From Triparma columacea (taxonomy: Eukaryota; Sar; Bolidophyceae; Parmales; Triparmaceae): a DNA stretch of 60,857 bases. Positions within the stretch are counted from its first letter, which is position 1, and each line of letters begins with the position of its first letter. The notes under the pieces were generated by a model that was given only the letters and a program-made list of their open reading frames with translations, had not been told where the DNA came from and made no database searches. Location of the stretch: the NCBI GenBank assembly GCA_030267965.1, contig BRYA01000237.1, positions 1 through 60,857 on the forward strand. The letters run 5' to 3'. The position numbers were made by a program, and so were the translations under genes. This document shows, in pieces, positions 30,752 to 39,560 of the stretch.

Positions 30752-33700
30752 GGCTGCTTCTGCGTAGCTGCGGCTCCTGCGAAGCCCCCCTTCGCGACAC
30801 TCGCCCACCCCGACCCCTGCTTGCTTTGCCCGCCGTTAGCCTTGGCGTTCATTGCCTCGATTTTGGCTTCCTCCTTCTGGATCTCCTCAAGGTTCTTACC
30901 CGCCGGCTTTGCCGCCTGCTTTCCGGCCCACGGGGCCGCAGGTGCCTGGGCCGGCGCCTGGGCCGGCGCCTGAGCAGGGGAGCCCTGCTTCTTCTGCTCC
31001 TGTTGCTTCTGCGCGGCCTTTGCCTTAGCCAGTGCCGCGATCCGTGCGCCCTCTTCCTTGGCGCTCTTCTGTGCCGCCGTTAAATCCTTTGCTACTGCCT
31101 TCTGCTGCTGCTGCTGTTGTTGTTGCTCCTGCTGGTTTTGCTTCTGCTTCTGCTGCTGCTGCTGCTGCTGCTGTTGTTGTTGCTGCTGTTGCTGCCCTCC
31201 AGGCTTTGCTCCACCAACCCCTAGGAAGTTCTTGAGCTGGTTGCTAGCCTCCTCGTTGACAGGTGGCGGCGGCAAGAACGCCGCCTTGGGGTCAGGGAAG
31301 ATCTTAACGAGGGGGTTGAAGGGTCCGTTGGCGTTGTTGGAGATGGGGAGATTTCCCTCAAAGTACCCGAGCTCGAACCACTGCCGCATCTCGTTGGATT
31401 GGAAGGGACCCTGGACATTGCCGTTGGGATCGAGGTAGCACCACTCGTTCGAGGTTGGTTGGGCGCGGACTTGCTGCTGCTGCTGTTGCTGCTGGCGCAT
31501 CTGCTGCGCTTGAAGTTGCTGCTGCTGCGCAACTGCGATCTGCTGCTGCCTCTGCCTCTCGGCCTCGGCCGCCTGCTGCCTTAGGATCTCCTGCTGCTGC
31601 TGGGCCTGCCTGGCCCTGCGGAAGGCTTCCTCCTGGGCAGGGGTGAGGACAAGGACGCAGAGCTCGACGAAGTTCTCCACCTGGAGGGTGCACTTGCTGG
31701 TGTGCCGAGCTAGTAGCGACCTGAGCTCCTCGACAGAAGGGAGGAGGGGGAGAACTCTCTCGTCGTCGTTGTGGAGGGTCTGAAGGACGGCTCCGATCTC
31801 CGCTTTCCCCCAGTTTTTCTCCAGGAGGTTGACGATACGCTCCATGAGGACGGCCTCGACCTTGGCGGTGTATTCCGCCTGGGCCTGAGCCTGGGCCTCC
31901 CGCCTAGCCTGCTCCTCCTCCGCTGCCTTCCTCCTCTCGATTGCCTCCCGTCTGCTCTGTTCCTCCGCCAGCTGCATCGCCTTAAGTTTCGCCGCCGCCT
32001 CGATGCTCGCCTGCTCCGCCGACGCCACGTCTGTGGACTTGTTCCACGGGTTGGACGGCACAGCGCTCTTGCCGCCCCAGGCTGGGGTCTTGGGCTTGGG
32101 GGCCTTGGCCTCGCTCTCCCCGGCCCCGATCATGGACATGAGGTCCTTTGACGCCTGGTTGCTGCTGGAGTCTGCCGAGGGCTCGAGGGTGGACTCGAGC
32201 TGGCTCTTACTTCCGTCGAAGTCTTCGAAGACGTCGACGTCGTTGCCCGCACCCGAAACGAGGGACGAGCGGAACTTGGCGATGGGCTTACTAACATCAA
32301 CCTTCTCCGCCCTGAGTTCCTTTTCGAACGCGTCAGCGGCAGCTGCCATGTCCCCGAGGTCGAAAAAGTCACCCTTCCCCCCCTGTAGCCCCCCATCCAA
32401 AGCCCCCGCCTCAGCCTCTGCTCCAAAAGCCGAGAAGTCCATGTCCGCCTTCTGGCTCTCCTTCGGTACATCGTCCCAGAGTCCCTCGTCCGCATTACTC
32501 TTCTTCTCCTTCTTAGGAGGTACGGGGAGAGCCTGGCCCCGAGCCCACCTGCTTCCGCCCCCGTCGTCGCTGTTGCGGTTGTTGCGGCGATCGTTCCTGT
32601 CCCCGAACGAGTCCCCCCTTCCGTGGTTGTCGCGGGGGTTCATGGCCATGCTCCCGAAAGTCTCCTCGTCCTTGTTCCTCTGTTTGTCGTTGTGGTTGTT
32701 GTTCCTATCACCACCACGGTTTCCTCCCCTGGTACGCGGCGAGCGAAGCGAGTCGCGAAGGGGGTTGCGTAAGTGGTTGACGATCTTGCGACAACCAAAT
32801 GGTTGCAAGCGTAGGAGACAAGCGAGAAGAGTCTCAAGAGGGTTGTACAATGCATTAATGCCCTGCTTGTAGTGCTTTAATGTCCTGCTCTGTCTTTATT
32901 TTTAATCCATTCTCACCTCCCTTTCCAGTTACCCCCCCCTCCGTCCTCATTGTAGTACGGGAACATGTTCTCGTCGATGCTCTCCCCTACGAGGTTCCTG
33001 ATTTTCATGGGAGCCGAGTGATTGTAGACGCGCCACTTGAGAAGCTCGTATCGGGAGTACCTCTTGACGGACGGGTTGATCGAGGTGAGGGCTGCGTCGA
33101 CGGGGTTGTTGGGGACGTTCTGGTACAAGGACTCAAGGAGCTGCGGAGTGAGGAAGGAGCGAAGCGACGACCAAGGAAGAAGGTTGTTAGCAATGCGCCG
33201 TATTGTACTCGGCTCCTTTCGGCACCCTCACTTACCGTGCTGGTGTTGGACTTGGTTCCATCATCCCTCGTGTTTGAGTTCGCGTCGTTCCTGTGGTTGT
33301 AGCTGGCGATCTTAGTGTAGCCGTTGTAGTTGTTGGTGCGGCGGTTGTTGTTGCCGTCATCGTTGCCGCGATTGTTGTTGCGACGGTTCCCCCTCCTGTT
33401 GTCGTCGCGGTTGCCGTCGTTGTCGTCGTAGTTGTTGCGGCGGTTGCTCCTTCGATTGTCTTGCGAGTGCTCCCCCCCTCCCCCCCCCCCCCCCTTTCCA
33501 TCGTCTGCAGACTTCCTATCGCGGTTCCTCCTGCTCCCTTCGGCCCTCGACCAGCCACTTGGGCTCCCAGCATCAAGCGGCTCGGCAGGAACGTCCTTCC
33601 CCTGCTTCCCCTTAGTGGGGGGAGACTTGGCTGCAAGGTCTGAGAGTGAACGGCCGGATTTGCGGGATGGAGGGGCGGTGTTCGTAGTTCCGGCGCCGCC

Positions 33701-34142
33701 AAGATTCAGGTCCTCATCGCTGTCACCGTCTAACATACCAAAAGCATTCCCCTTCTTCTTCTGCTTCTTTTTATCTCCCTGTTGTGAGATGGTGTTGGTG
33801 TTGGTGGAGGTAGGGGCGGGTTAGGGGGACAAAGGGTCAATTGAGACAGGCAAAGACAATAACTCAATCACCCGGGTAAATTAACCCGTTTAAATGCTCC
33901 AAGATGATCGCCCAAGTGAAATAAACGTCCGCGTCAGTCGCCCAAGTCAACTCATGAACCTTAATCAGGCATCCTCTATCGCTCGTATCATCGCTCAACA
34001 GTCATGGTAGTTCCCCAGTTCCCCTGCTCACCTCTTCATTAGCCCCCTTGACCTCCTCCGGGGGACTAAAGGTACCCCCATTCTTACTCCACCCCGGCCT
34101 CAGCGTTGGTGAGGCAGGTGGTGAGGAAACACTCTCCGCCAT
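30271..34142 (-). CDS. GYF-domain protein with eIF4E-binding motif (GIGYF-like)
   Basis: Four exons join in frame: 34142-34032, 33778-33236, 33140-32917 and 32728-30271, giving 1111 residues. The start MAESVSSPPASPTLRPGW and all acceptors are good. Exon 2 is Asn/Arg/Asp-rich (NNRRNNN-type). Exon 3 carries YSRYELL at 33059-33039, an exact YxxxxL-phi eIF4E-binding motif. Exon 4 holds the GYF domain (EWCYLDPNGNVQGPF, then EMRQWFELGYF), which binds Pro-rich PPG-phi peptides. Long Gln-rich tracts and a charged helical region follow, and the end is KKKKKAGKK. The order 4E motif, then GYF, then a long helical and poly-Gln tail is that of animal GIGYF proteins, which repress translation with 4EHP and help quality control on stalled ribosomes. 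That role here is inference. Confidence 0.85.
30680..31197 (-). repeat. CAG/CAA trinucleotide repeat tracts (poly-Gln)
   Basis: Two glutamine tracts lie in the GYF gene. The one at about 30690-30757 is mostly CAA/CAG and the one at about 31100-31195 is mixed CAG/CAA with Lys and Asn interruptions. The mixing of codons limits slippage but both are likely length-polymorphic. Confidence 0.85.
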
Positions 34143-34720
34143 GTTTGTTTTCCGCTTGGTGTGATGCAACCTTCACAATAAGGCAATGTTCGTGAATTGT
34201 GAACGGTCTGTGGGCAATAAAATGAGTGTACGTGTGTGTGTATGCGGATTGTATTAGCGTAATATCTCTGTAGCCTGATAATTTGGTGCAAAAGCGTCCG
34301 ACCCGTTGTGGGAGATCAACCGAGAACTTCACTCCTGATGATATAAAAAACCACAAAACAACAAGCTTCAGCCTTTGCGAGCTTATGTCACCTGTAGCAC
34401 TTGTTTTTACTCACAATTACGTCCAATCAGGAATTCTGTGAAATGGGAGAAGAAACCTAAAAATAATATTTTTTACGGAAACATTCACTAAACGTGCGTT
34501 ATTTATTATCTCGTGTTGTCGTTCCCTCCTTATTCTTGTCCGTCGTTACCCAGCCCCAGGTCTCCAAGCAAAATAAAAAGAACGGAACTTGTACGGTACG
34601 GTACGGAAACTTTTGTAAACCCCAAATTAACTTTTGTTTGTGCATCTCCACACGTATTTTTTTATAGTTTTCTTAAAAGGTGAACGATTTCCCCCCCCCC
34701 TTTCCTCCTCCTTCCCCCCC
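34143..34720. other. Intergenic region upstream of the GYF gene
   Basis: No gene is seen. The part next to 34142 must contain the GYF gene promoter; the part near 34721 is the 3' end of the next minus-strand gene. It contains a short GTACG repeat (GTACGGTACGGTACGG, about 34591-34606) and a poly-C tract before 34721. Confidence 0.55.
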
Positions 34721-37700
34721 CTACCATTTGTTCTTCTTCGCCTCGCTCATCCCCCACGCCTGCTTGACCGCGATCTGCAGTCTGTCCCTGACAACAATTT
34801 GTAAGTGTTTGGCTACGTCCAGCCTGCTCCTGTGCTTCTTCCCATCCCTGCCTACGAAATAATGATATTTCTTCTTCTTGTTATGTGAATTGCTCCTCGT
34901 GAAGTCAACCGTGAAACCCGAGACGAGCTCGCCGTTAAAACCGACGGAGACTATGTACTCGTAGAGGGAACGCAGCTTCTTGCCTGACGCGTCGTCGGGA
35001 AAGTCTGGCATCACGGCGGAGACGCCGGAGACGAAAATGGGAAGGGGGGGATCATCATCGTCTGCGTCAACCACCTCCCCTCCTAGAGGACCGGCGGTAG
35101 ACACGACCTGCTGACTCATGAACTCTGTCGTCTTTGGGGAGAACATTCTCCCCTTCTTGTGACTGGGCGATTTCCCGCTGATGCTCTTGGTGCTTTCGGG
35201 TAAAGCCATGATCTCAGCAAAGAGTGCCCAGTCCTCCTCGTCCTCCTCTGGGATGGAGAGTCCTCCAGGGCTCATGTCCTTGTAGGAGATGTCGCGTTGA
35301 CGTTGAGTCGCAGTGGACGATGCAGCTGCCGCCGCGGATGCGCTCGTTGGGCTCACGCCGAGCCCTCCCATCCCCTTGGTGATGTCCGTGTCTACGCTGG
35401 CTGGGGCCCCCCCTCCGGAAAAACACTCGATAAAGATCTTCTTCCCCCTCGCGGCTAATGGTGCACGTTGTACGTACTCGTCGTCCCCCTCGTCATACCC
35501 CTCGTTGTACCCATCTCCCATTCCTCCTCCCCCCCTTTGCCTGGGGGTTTGAACCATGGTGCTCATGGAGGGGGTGATGCCGGAGTTTGAATAGGAGGTT
35601 AAATCAACGCCCCCAACTGCCGATCCCGCGGCTGTGAATCCCCAGTCCCCTCCCTCTATCTTTTTATCATCGACCGACGGGTTGGAGGACGGCTTGAGGG
35701 ACGGCCTTCTTCCGAGTTCCGAAGCTTGGGTTTTCACGGGTGGTGTCACCAGGGAAACGACACAGAAGTCGCCGTCCTTTCCCTCCCGCATGAGGAAATT
35801 GCCGCCGCCATACTTGAAGATGACCTTGCAAAACGTGTTGGTAGACCTGTAAACGCCGTCGCTGTGAATGGTTCCACAGCCATCCTTGTAGCGCAGGATG
35901 AGGGCGCGAGTGATCACAAGGCCAAGTTCATCGGCCAGATTTAGGATTGCGGTCATCGCCTTATCTTTCTTGCTGTTCCCTTTGAATCTTCTCATCACAG
36001 TCTTGTTGTTCTTACGTCCCCTGCCGGCTGAGATTAAATCCAAGGCGAGGGTTTTCTGGTCTTCACTGGTGCGGGCTGCGCTAAAGATGTCGTTTCCTAT
36101 GAGCTCCTCCACAACCTCGTTAGTAATGAGCCTGTTCTTCTCGGCAAGAGCAATGAATCGAGTAGCGTGTAACCCCCTTTTGTCTTCCTTGCTGCCAAGA
36201 TTCAAAACTAGAGAAAGAGTTACCTTTTTTTTCTGTTCGTGAATTCCTGTGCCGTCCGGCGTCTCCTCGGAGTCATCCTGTGAGCGATGTGTGAGCGATG
36301 AGCAAAGCGAATCGCGGAATTGTAGCATAAGTGGTTAGAATGAGTTCGCGGATGCCTTTTGCTTTTACGCTATTTCTCACCTGAGCGTCAGCGGAATCCT
36401 GAAAAACCTCGTAATCCTCGTCGTCCTCGGTGTACTCTGAATCTAACTCGCCTCCGGAGCCGTGCAAGCCCATTGAAGTCATCCCAGTCATTATCATAAT
36501 CGAACGATACTGACTCAGCACAACCCCAGACACCCAATACGGAACCGTCTGAATCACATTGCCATCCATTCCATGGACTTCCAGCTTCCTCTCCGAACTC
36601 GTTACCCGCAATCCCTTGCATTTCGGTGTGTCAGGGAATGACGCCAGGTGATATTCGAATTGCACTTTGTAGTGAGACTCCGCGACCCCCCTCCTATCAC
36701 TAACCCAATTCCCATCTGCTGTACTCTTGCTTCTTTTTCTTTTGCAATCGGCTTTCAAATCCTCGCTGCAATGTTGCAGATTGTTGCGTAGGTATTGTGC
36801 GAGAGCAGGGAATGACAGGAAAGGGGCATCCTCAAGGTCATCCCAGGCATCTTTGACTTCTTGTACCGAATTGGAATTTTGCATCGCCATCTTCAGTGTG
36901 AATAGACGCGAGGGACCCTCATCTTTGTCGGCAAGCCATGAATCTACTACAGAAACGAAGAAGGAATGATATATCTCAGAAAGTTCGGAATCGTTGTTGA
37001 TGTAGCGCAGAAAGGGGTTATAGCCGCAAGGAAAACCGCGATTATCCCTCAGGTAGCCATGGACTTGACTGACATTCCCCGTCTTGCCAAGTTCCTCCTT
37101 CAGTGTGATTCGACGCAAGGGACCCTCTTCCTCGTCGGCAAACCATGGAGCAACTGGAATGGAACGGGAATTACGTATCTCAGAAAGATCGGGAACCTTC
37201 TTGATGTACTTCAATAAGGCATTATAGCTGTGAAGAAAACCGTGTTTATCCTTCAGGTAGCGATAGACTTCCATGACATTCATCTTGCTAAGTGCCTCCT
37301 TTAGTGCAACCAGACGGAAGGGACCCTCTTCCTTGTCGGCAAACCAAGAAGCAACTTGACCGTGAGCGAAATTCTCGCGTATCTCAGAAAGATCGGGATC
37401 CTTCTTGATGTAGTTCCATAAGGTAGTTTTGGAGTAATCAAAACTGTGTTTATCCTTCAGGTAGCCAAAGACTTCCGTGAAATTCCTCTTGCTAAGTTCC
37501 TCCTTCAGTTCTTCTCGCGAGAAACCATTTTCCTCGTTGGCAAACCATTCAGGAACTGTCCTGAGGAAGAGTCGTGCCCGGGAGCCGGCAGCACGACGTC
37601 GTGCTGCCGGCTCGCGGGCACGATGTCGTGCTGCCGGCTCCCACAACTCTTCCACTGCCGGCTCGGGGGCATCATGCTCCACGAGGAATGACCACGAGCC

Positions 37701-37778
37701 GGCAGCATGCTCCCGGCGGGATTTCCGCAGGACCGGGGCATTTTGAGTGCCTGAGAGGGGGGCGAGCGAAGCAAGCAT
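34721..37778 (-). CDS. Protein with four ~67-residue novel repeats and MBD-like C-terminal segment
   Basis: Two exons, 37778-36381 and 36277-34721, join in frame to 984 residues. Residues 75-340 are four tandem units, each beginning (V)xxWFAD(K/E)EEGP and continuing LKEEL, then a helix (YLKDKHGF) and LLKYIKKxPDLSEI. I do not recognise this repeat; it looks alpha-helical. The middle of the second exon has EEVVEELIGNDIFSAARTSE-type helices and KVIFKYGGGNFLMREGKDGD. Near the C-terminus KYHYFVGRDGKKHRSRLDVA is reminiscent of the YYSPxGKKFRSKxxLA signature of methyl-CpG-binding (MBD/TAM) domains, so a chromatin role is possible. The start is uncertain: MLASLAPLSG contains an acceptor-like CGCTCGCCCCCCTCTCAG, so an upstream first exon may exist. 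Residues 44-70 are coded by a long palindrome. Confidence 0.7.
37572..37623. repeat. 52-base palindrome inside a coding exon
   Basis: Bases 37582-37613 are a perfect 32-base palindrome (arms GAGCCGGCAGCACGAC and its complement). After one mismatched pair the symmetry extends to 37572-37623. A further copy of the right arm (CGTGCTGCCGGCTC) follows at about 37627-37640, with partial copies (GCCGGCTC near 37656, GAGCCGGCAGCA near 37696). The segment encodes an Ala/Arg-rich stretch of the repeat protein. It could extrude as a cruciform or fold as RNA. Confidence 0.9.
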
Positions 37779-37890
37779 AAGGGAAAGGGGGGGGGGGGGT
37801 GAGGAGGGGGGAGATTGAGACGAGGGTTCCTAACCCAAAAAAATCTTTTTTTGCTGATCGCTTCCTCTCGTCCCATTCTCTCATACATCC

Positions 37891-39210
37891 TCAAAACCAA
37901 GCACCACACTTACCCCCATTCTCCACCCCCATAATGGCGGGGTCGTCGTCGTCGCCCCTTATACCAGATGTCATCTCTCTCCTCTCTCTCTCTCTCATGA
38001 TCTTATTGAAGTAACCCTGGGCGTGCGTTTGGGTCTGCAGCAAAGTGCGTGTATGGACGTGAGCGGCGACAAGCTTCCACTTCTTACCATGGGCCTTAAG
38101 ACCCTTGAGGAAAAGTATGTGTTCCTGCGGTAGAGTGAGGGAGGTTAAGTAAAAAGGAGAAGGGGCTGGGTCTTTCGGTCGCAATTTGTTTGCAATTTGT
38201 TTGCGATGAAAATTCGCAAAACTCACCTGCTCTGTCCATCGGCCAGTGGATGCTTCCACCTCCTCTTCGCCCTTCGCTGTGTTGGTCGACATGGCAAGTG
38301 CAGCAGTGCTCGCAAACAAACTCGCAACTGCAGTGTCCAAAATACTCGGATTATTTTGAGAATCGGTATCTGAAGCTTGGACAGTATCAATTTGGAGAAT
38401 GAAGATGAAAAGGAGGAGGATAGGTAGGAGCCTTCTCGAGATTGAAGGAGAGAAGGATCGGCGTGGCAAGAAGGAGGATAGGATGGACGAGGCCCGAAGG
38501 CGTTTGCAGGCTCCATTGGAGTCCTTGAAGAAGAAAGGATAGACGTGGAGGATGAGTAGAACAGGCCTGCAAGGGCTTGGGGCAACTAGGGTCAGGAGGA
38601 GGACGACCCAAGTGAGCTGAGGAACGATCAACACGTAAATGGCGGCAAGGATCGCATGGAAGTAGCTTGGTCTAGCTAGATGAATAACGTTCCAGGGAGG
38701 GGAGGACGGAGGAGAGGAGATCAGGGGGGTTGAGTTGCCCTTCGTTTCATTGTCCTTCCTGTTGGCAAGATTAACGTGAAGTTCATCGCTATTTCTAGCG
38801 TTAAAGCTGGTCACCGCATGCATGCCATCCCCGTTGGTGGATTTTTCAGTACTGAGGGTACCTCCAATATGCCACACTTTTTCTCCTCCAAGGACTCCTT
38901 GCTTTTCTGGTGATTTTAGGTCAAACAAACCACACTCCCGTAGTTTAGAGGAGGGTAAATTTAGACCATCCGTCCTCATTAGTATAACTGAAGACGATCG
39001 AGTGCGCTCTTTATATGTAAGACCACTCAAAGTAGGTGAACCCAGAGTTGTTGAATTTGGAGAGCGACTCGCTCGTCCCAGGGTTGAAAATCTCCTCCTG
39101 TTCATGGTCCTCCTCTCGTTGAGAGACATAGCTTCCGAAAGATCATAAACCGGGAGCACGGGAGTGCTGAAGAGAGGATCCTCGTAAACTTGGGAGCGTC
39201 TTCTGGCCAT
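37891..39210 (-). CDS. SHAQKYF-type MYB protein with hydrophobic segments
   Basis: Two exons, 39210-38227 and 38124-37891, join in frame to 405 residues. The splice rebuilds a MYB/SANT repeat, GRWTEQ-EHILFLKGLKAHG, then KKWKLVAAHVHTRTLLQTQ and THAQGYFNKI. This matches the plant/algal one-repeat MYB (SHAQKYF) class, with Thr and Gly changes in the signature. Residues 183-210 (YFHAILAAIYVLIV...VVLLLTLVA) and 261-277 (LLPILLLFIFILQIDTV) are strongly hydrophobic, and a weaker stretch lies at 214-228, so the protein may be membrane-anchored before the DNA-binding domain. The N-terminus is basic and Ser-rich. The 102-base intron has no stop and is a multiple of three, so retention would insert 34 residues into the MYB domain and probably disable it. 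Confidence 0.75.
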   Translation of the reverse strand: MARRRSQVYEDPLFSTPVLPVYDLSEAMSLNERRTMNRRRFSTLGRASRSPNSTTLGSPTLSGLTYKERTRSSSVILMRTDGLNLPSSKLRECGLFDLKSPEKQGVLGGEKVWHIGGTLSTEKSTNGDGMHAVTSFNARNSDELHVNLANRKDNETKGNSTPLISSPPSSPPWNVIHLARPSYFHAILAAIYVLIVPQLTWVVLLLTLVAPSPCRPVLLILHVYPFFFKDSNGACKRLRASSILSSFLPRRSFSPSISRRLLPILLLFIFILQIDTVQASDTDSQNNPSILDTAVASLFASTAALAMSTNTAKGEEEVEASTGRWTEQVSFANFHRKQIANKLRPKDPAPSPFYLTSLTLPQEHILFLKGLKAHGKKWKLVAAHVHTRTLLQTQTHAQGYFNKIMRERERREMTSGIRGDDDDPAIMGVENGGKCGAWF

Positions 39211-39560
39211 CTGAAAAGGTGTAGGAAAAAACCTCTATGACCGAAGTGAACTTTGTGAAAAAAAGAGAAAACAGGCAAAATGTTGAAAAGGTTCGGAGCA
39301 TTGGAAAATGGCCAAGGTCAAAAACCAGGAGTCACTGAAGCCAGATTTTCGACAGCGTTTTCTCTTTCTACCTCTCGCCATTTCGATAAAAAACAATCTC
39401 ACTTGCACAAACACCTATTAAAACAACTCTAGCAAACTTATAAATCTCCAAATCTACCTACAAAGAGTAGAAACAAGATAACTAGCGTGCCAATTCCACG
39501 CTTCTTCACCTTTTTCACCCTCCTTCCTCACCTTCTCCATTCTAGCCCCCTCTAAACGCC
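39211..39560. promoter_or_regulatory. Divergent promoter region MYB / MATE
   Basis: The 350 bases between two divergent start codons hold both promoters and leaders. The sequence is AT-rich relative to the genes, with a pyrimidine-rich leader just before the MATE ATG. No defined site was recognised. Confidence 0.45.

Noticed and set aside
34084..34356. Minus-strand open frame overlapping the GYF gene start
   Set aside because: The other frame gives MAESVSSPP with a clean GTGAGC donor that splices in phase to the next exon, so this frame is a shadow.
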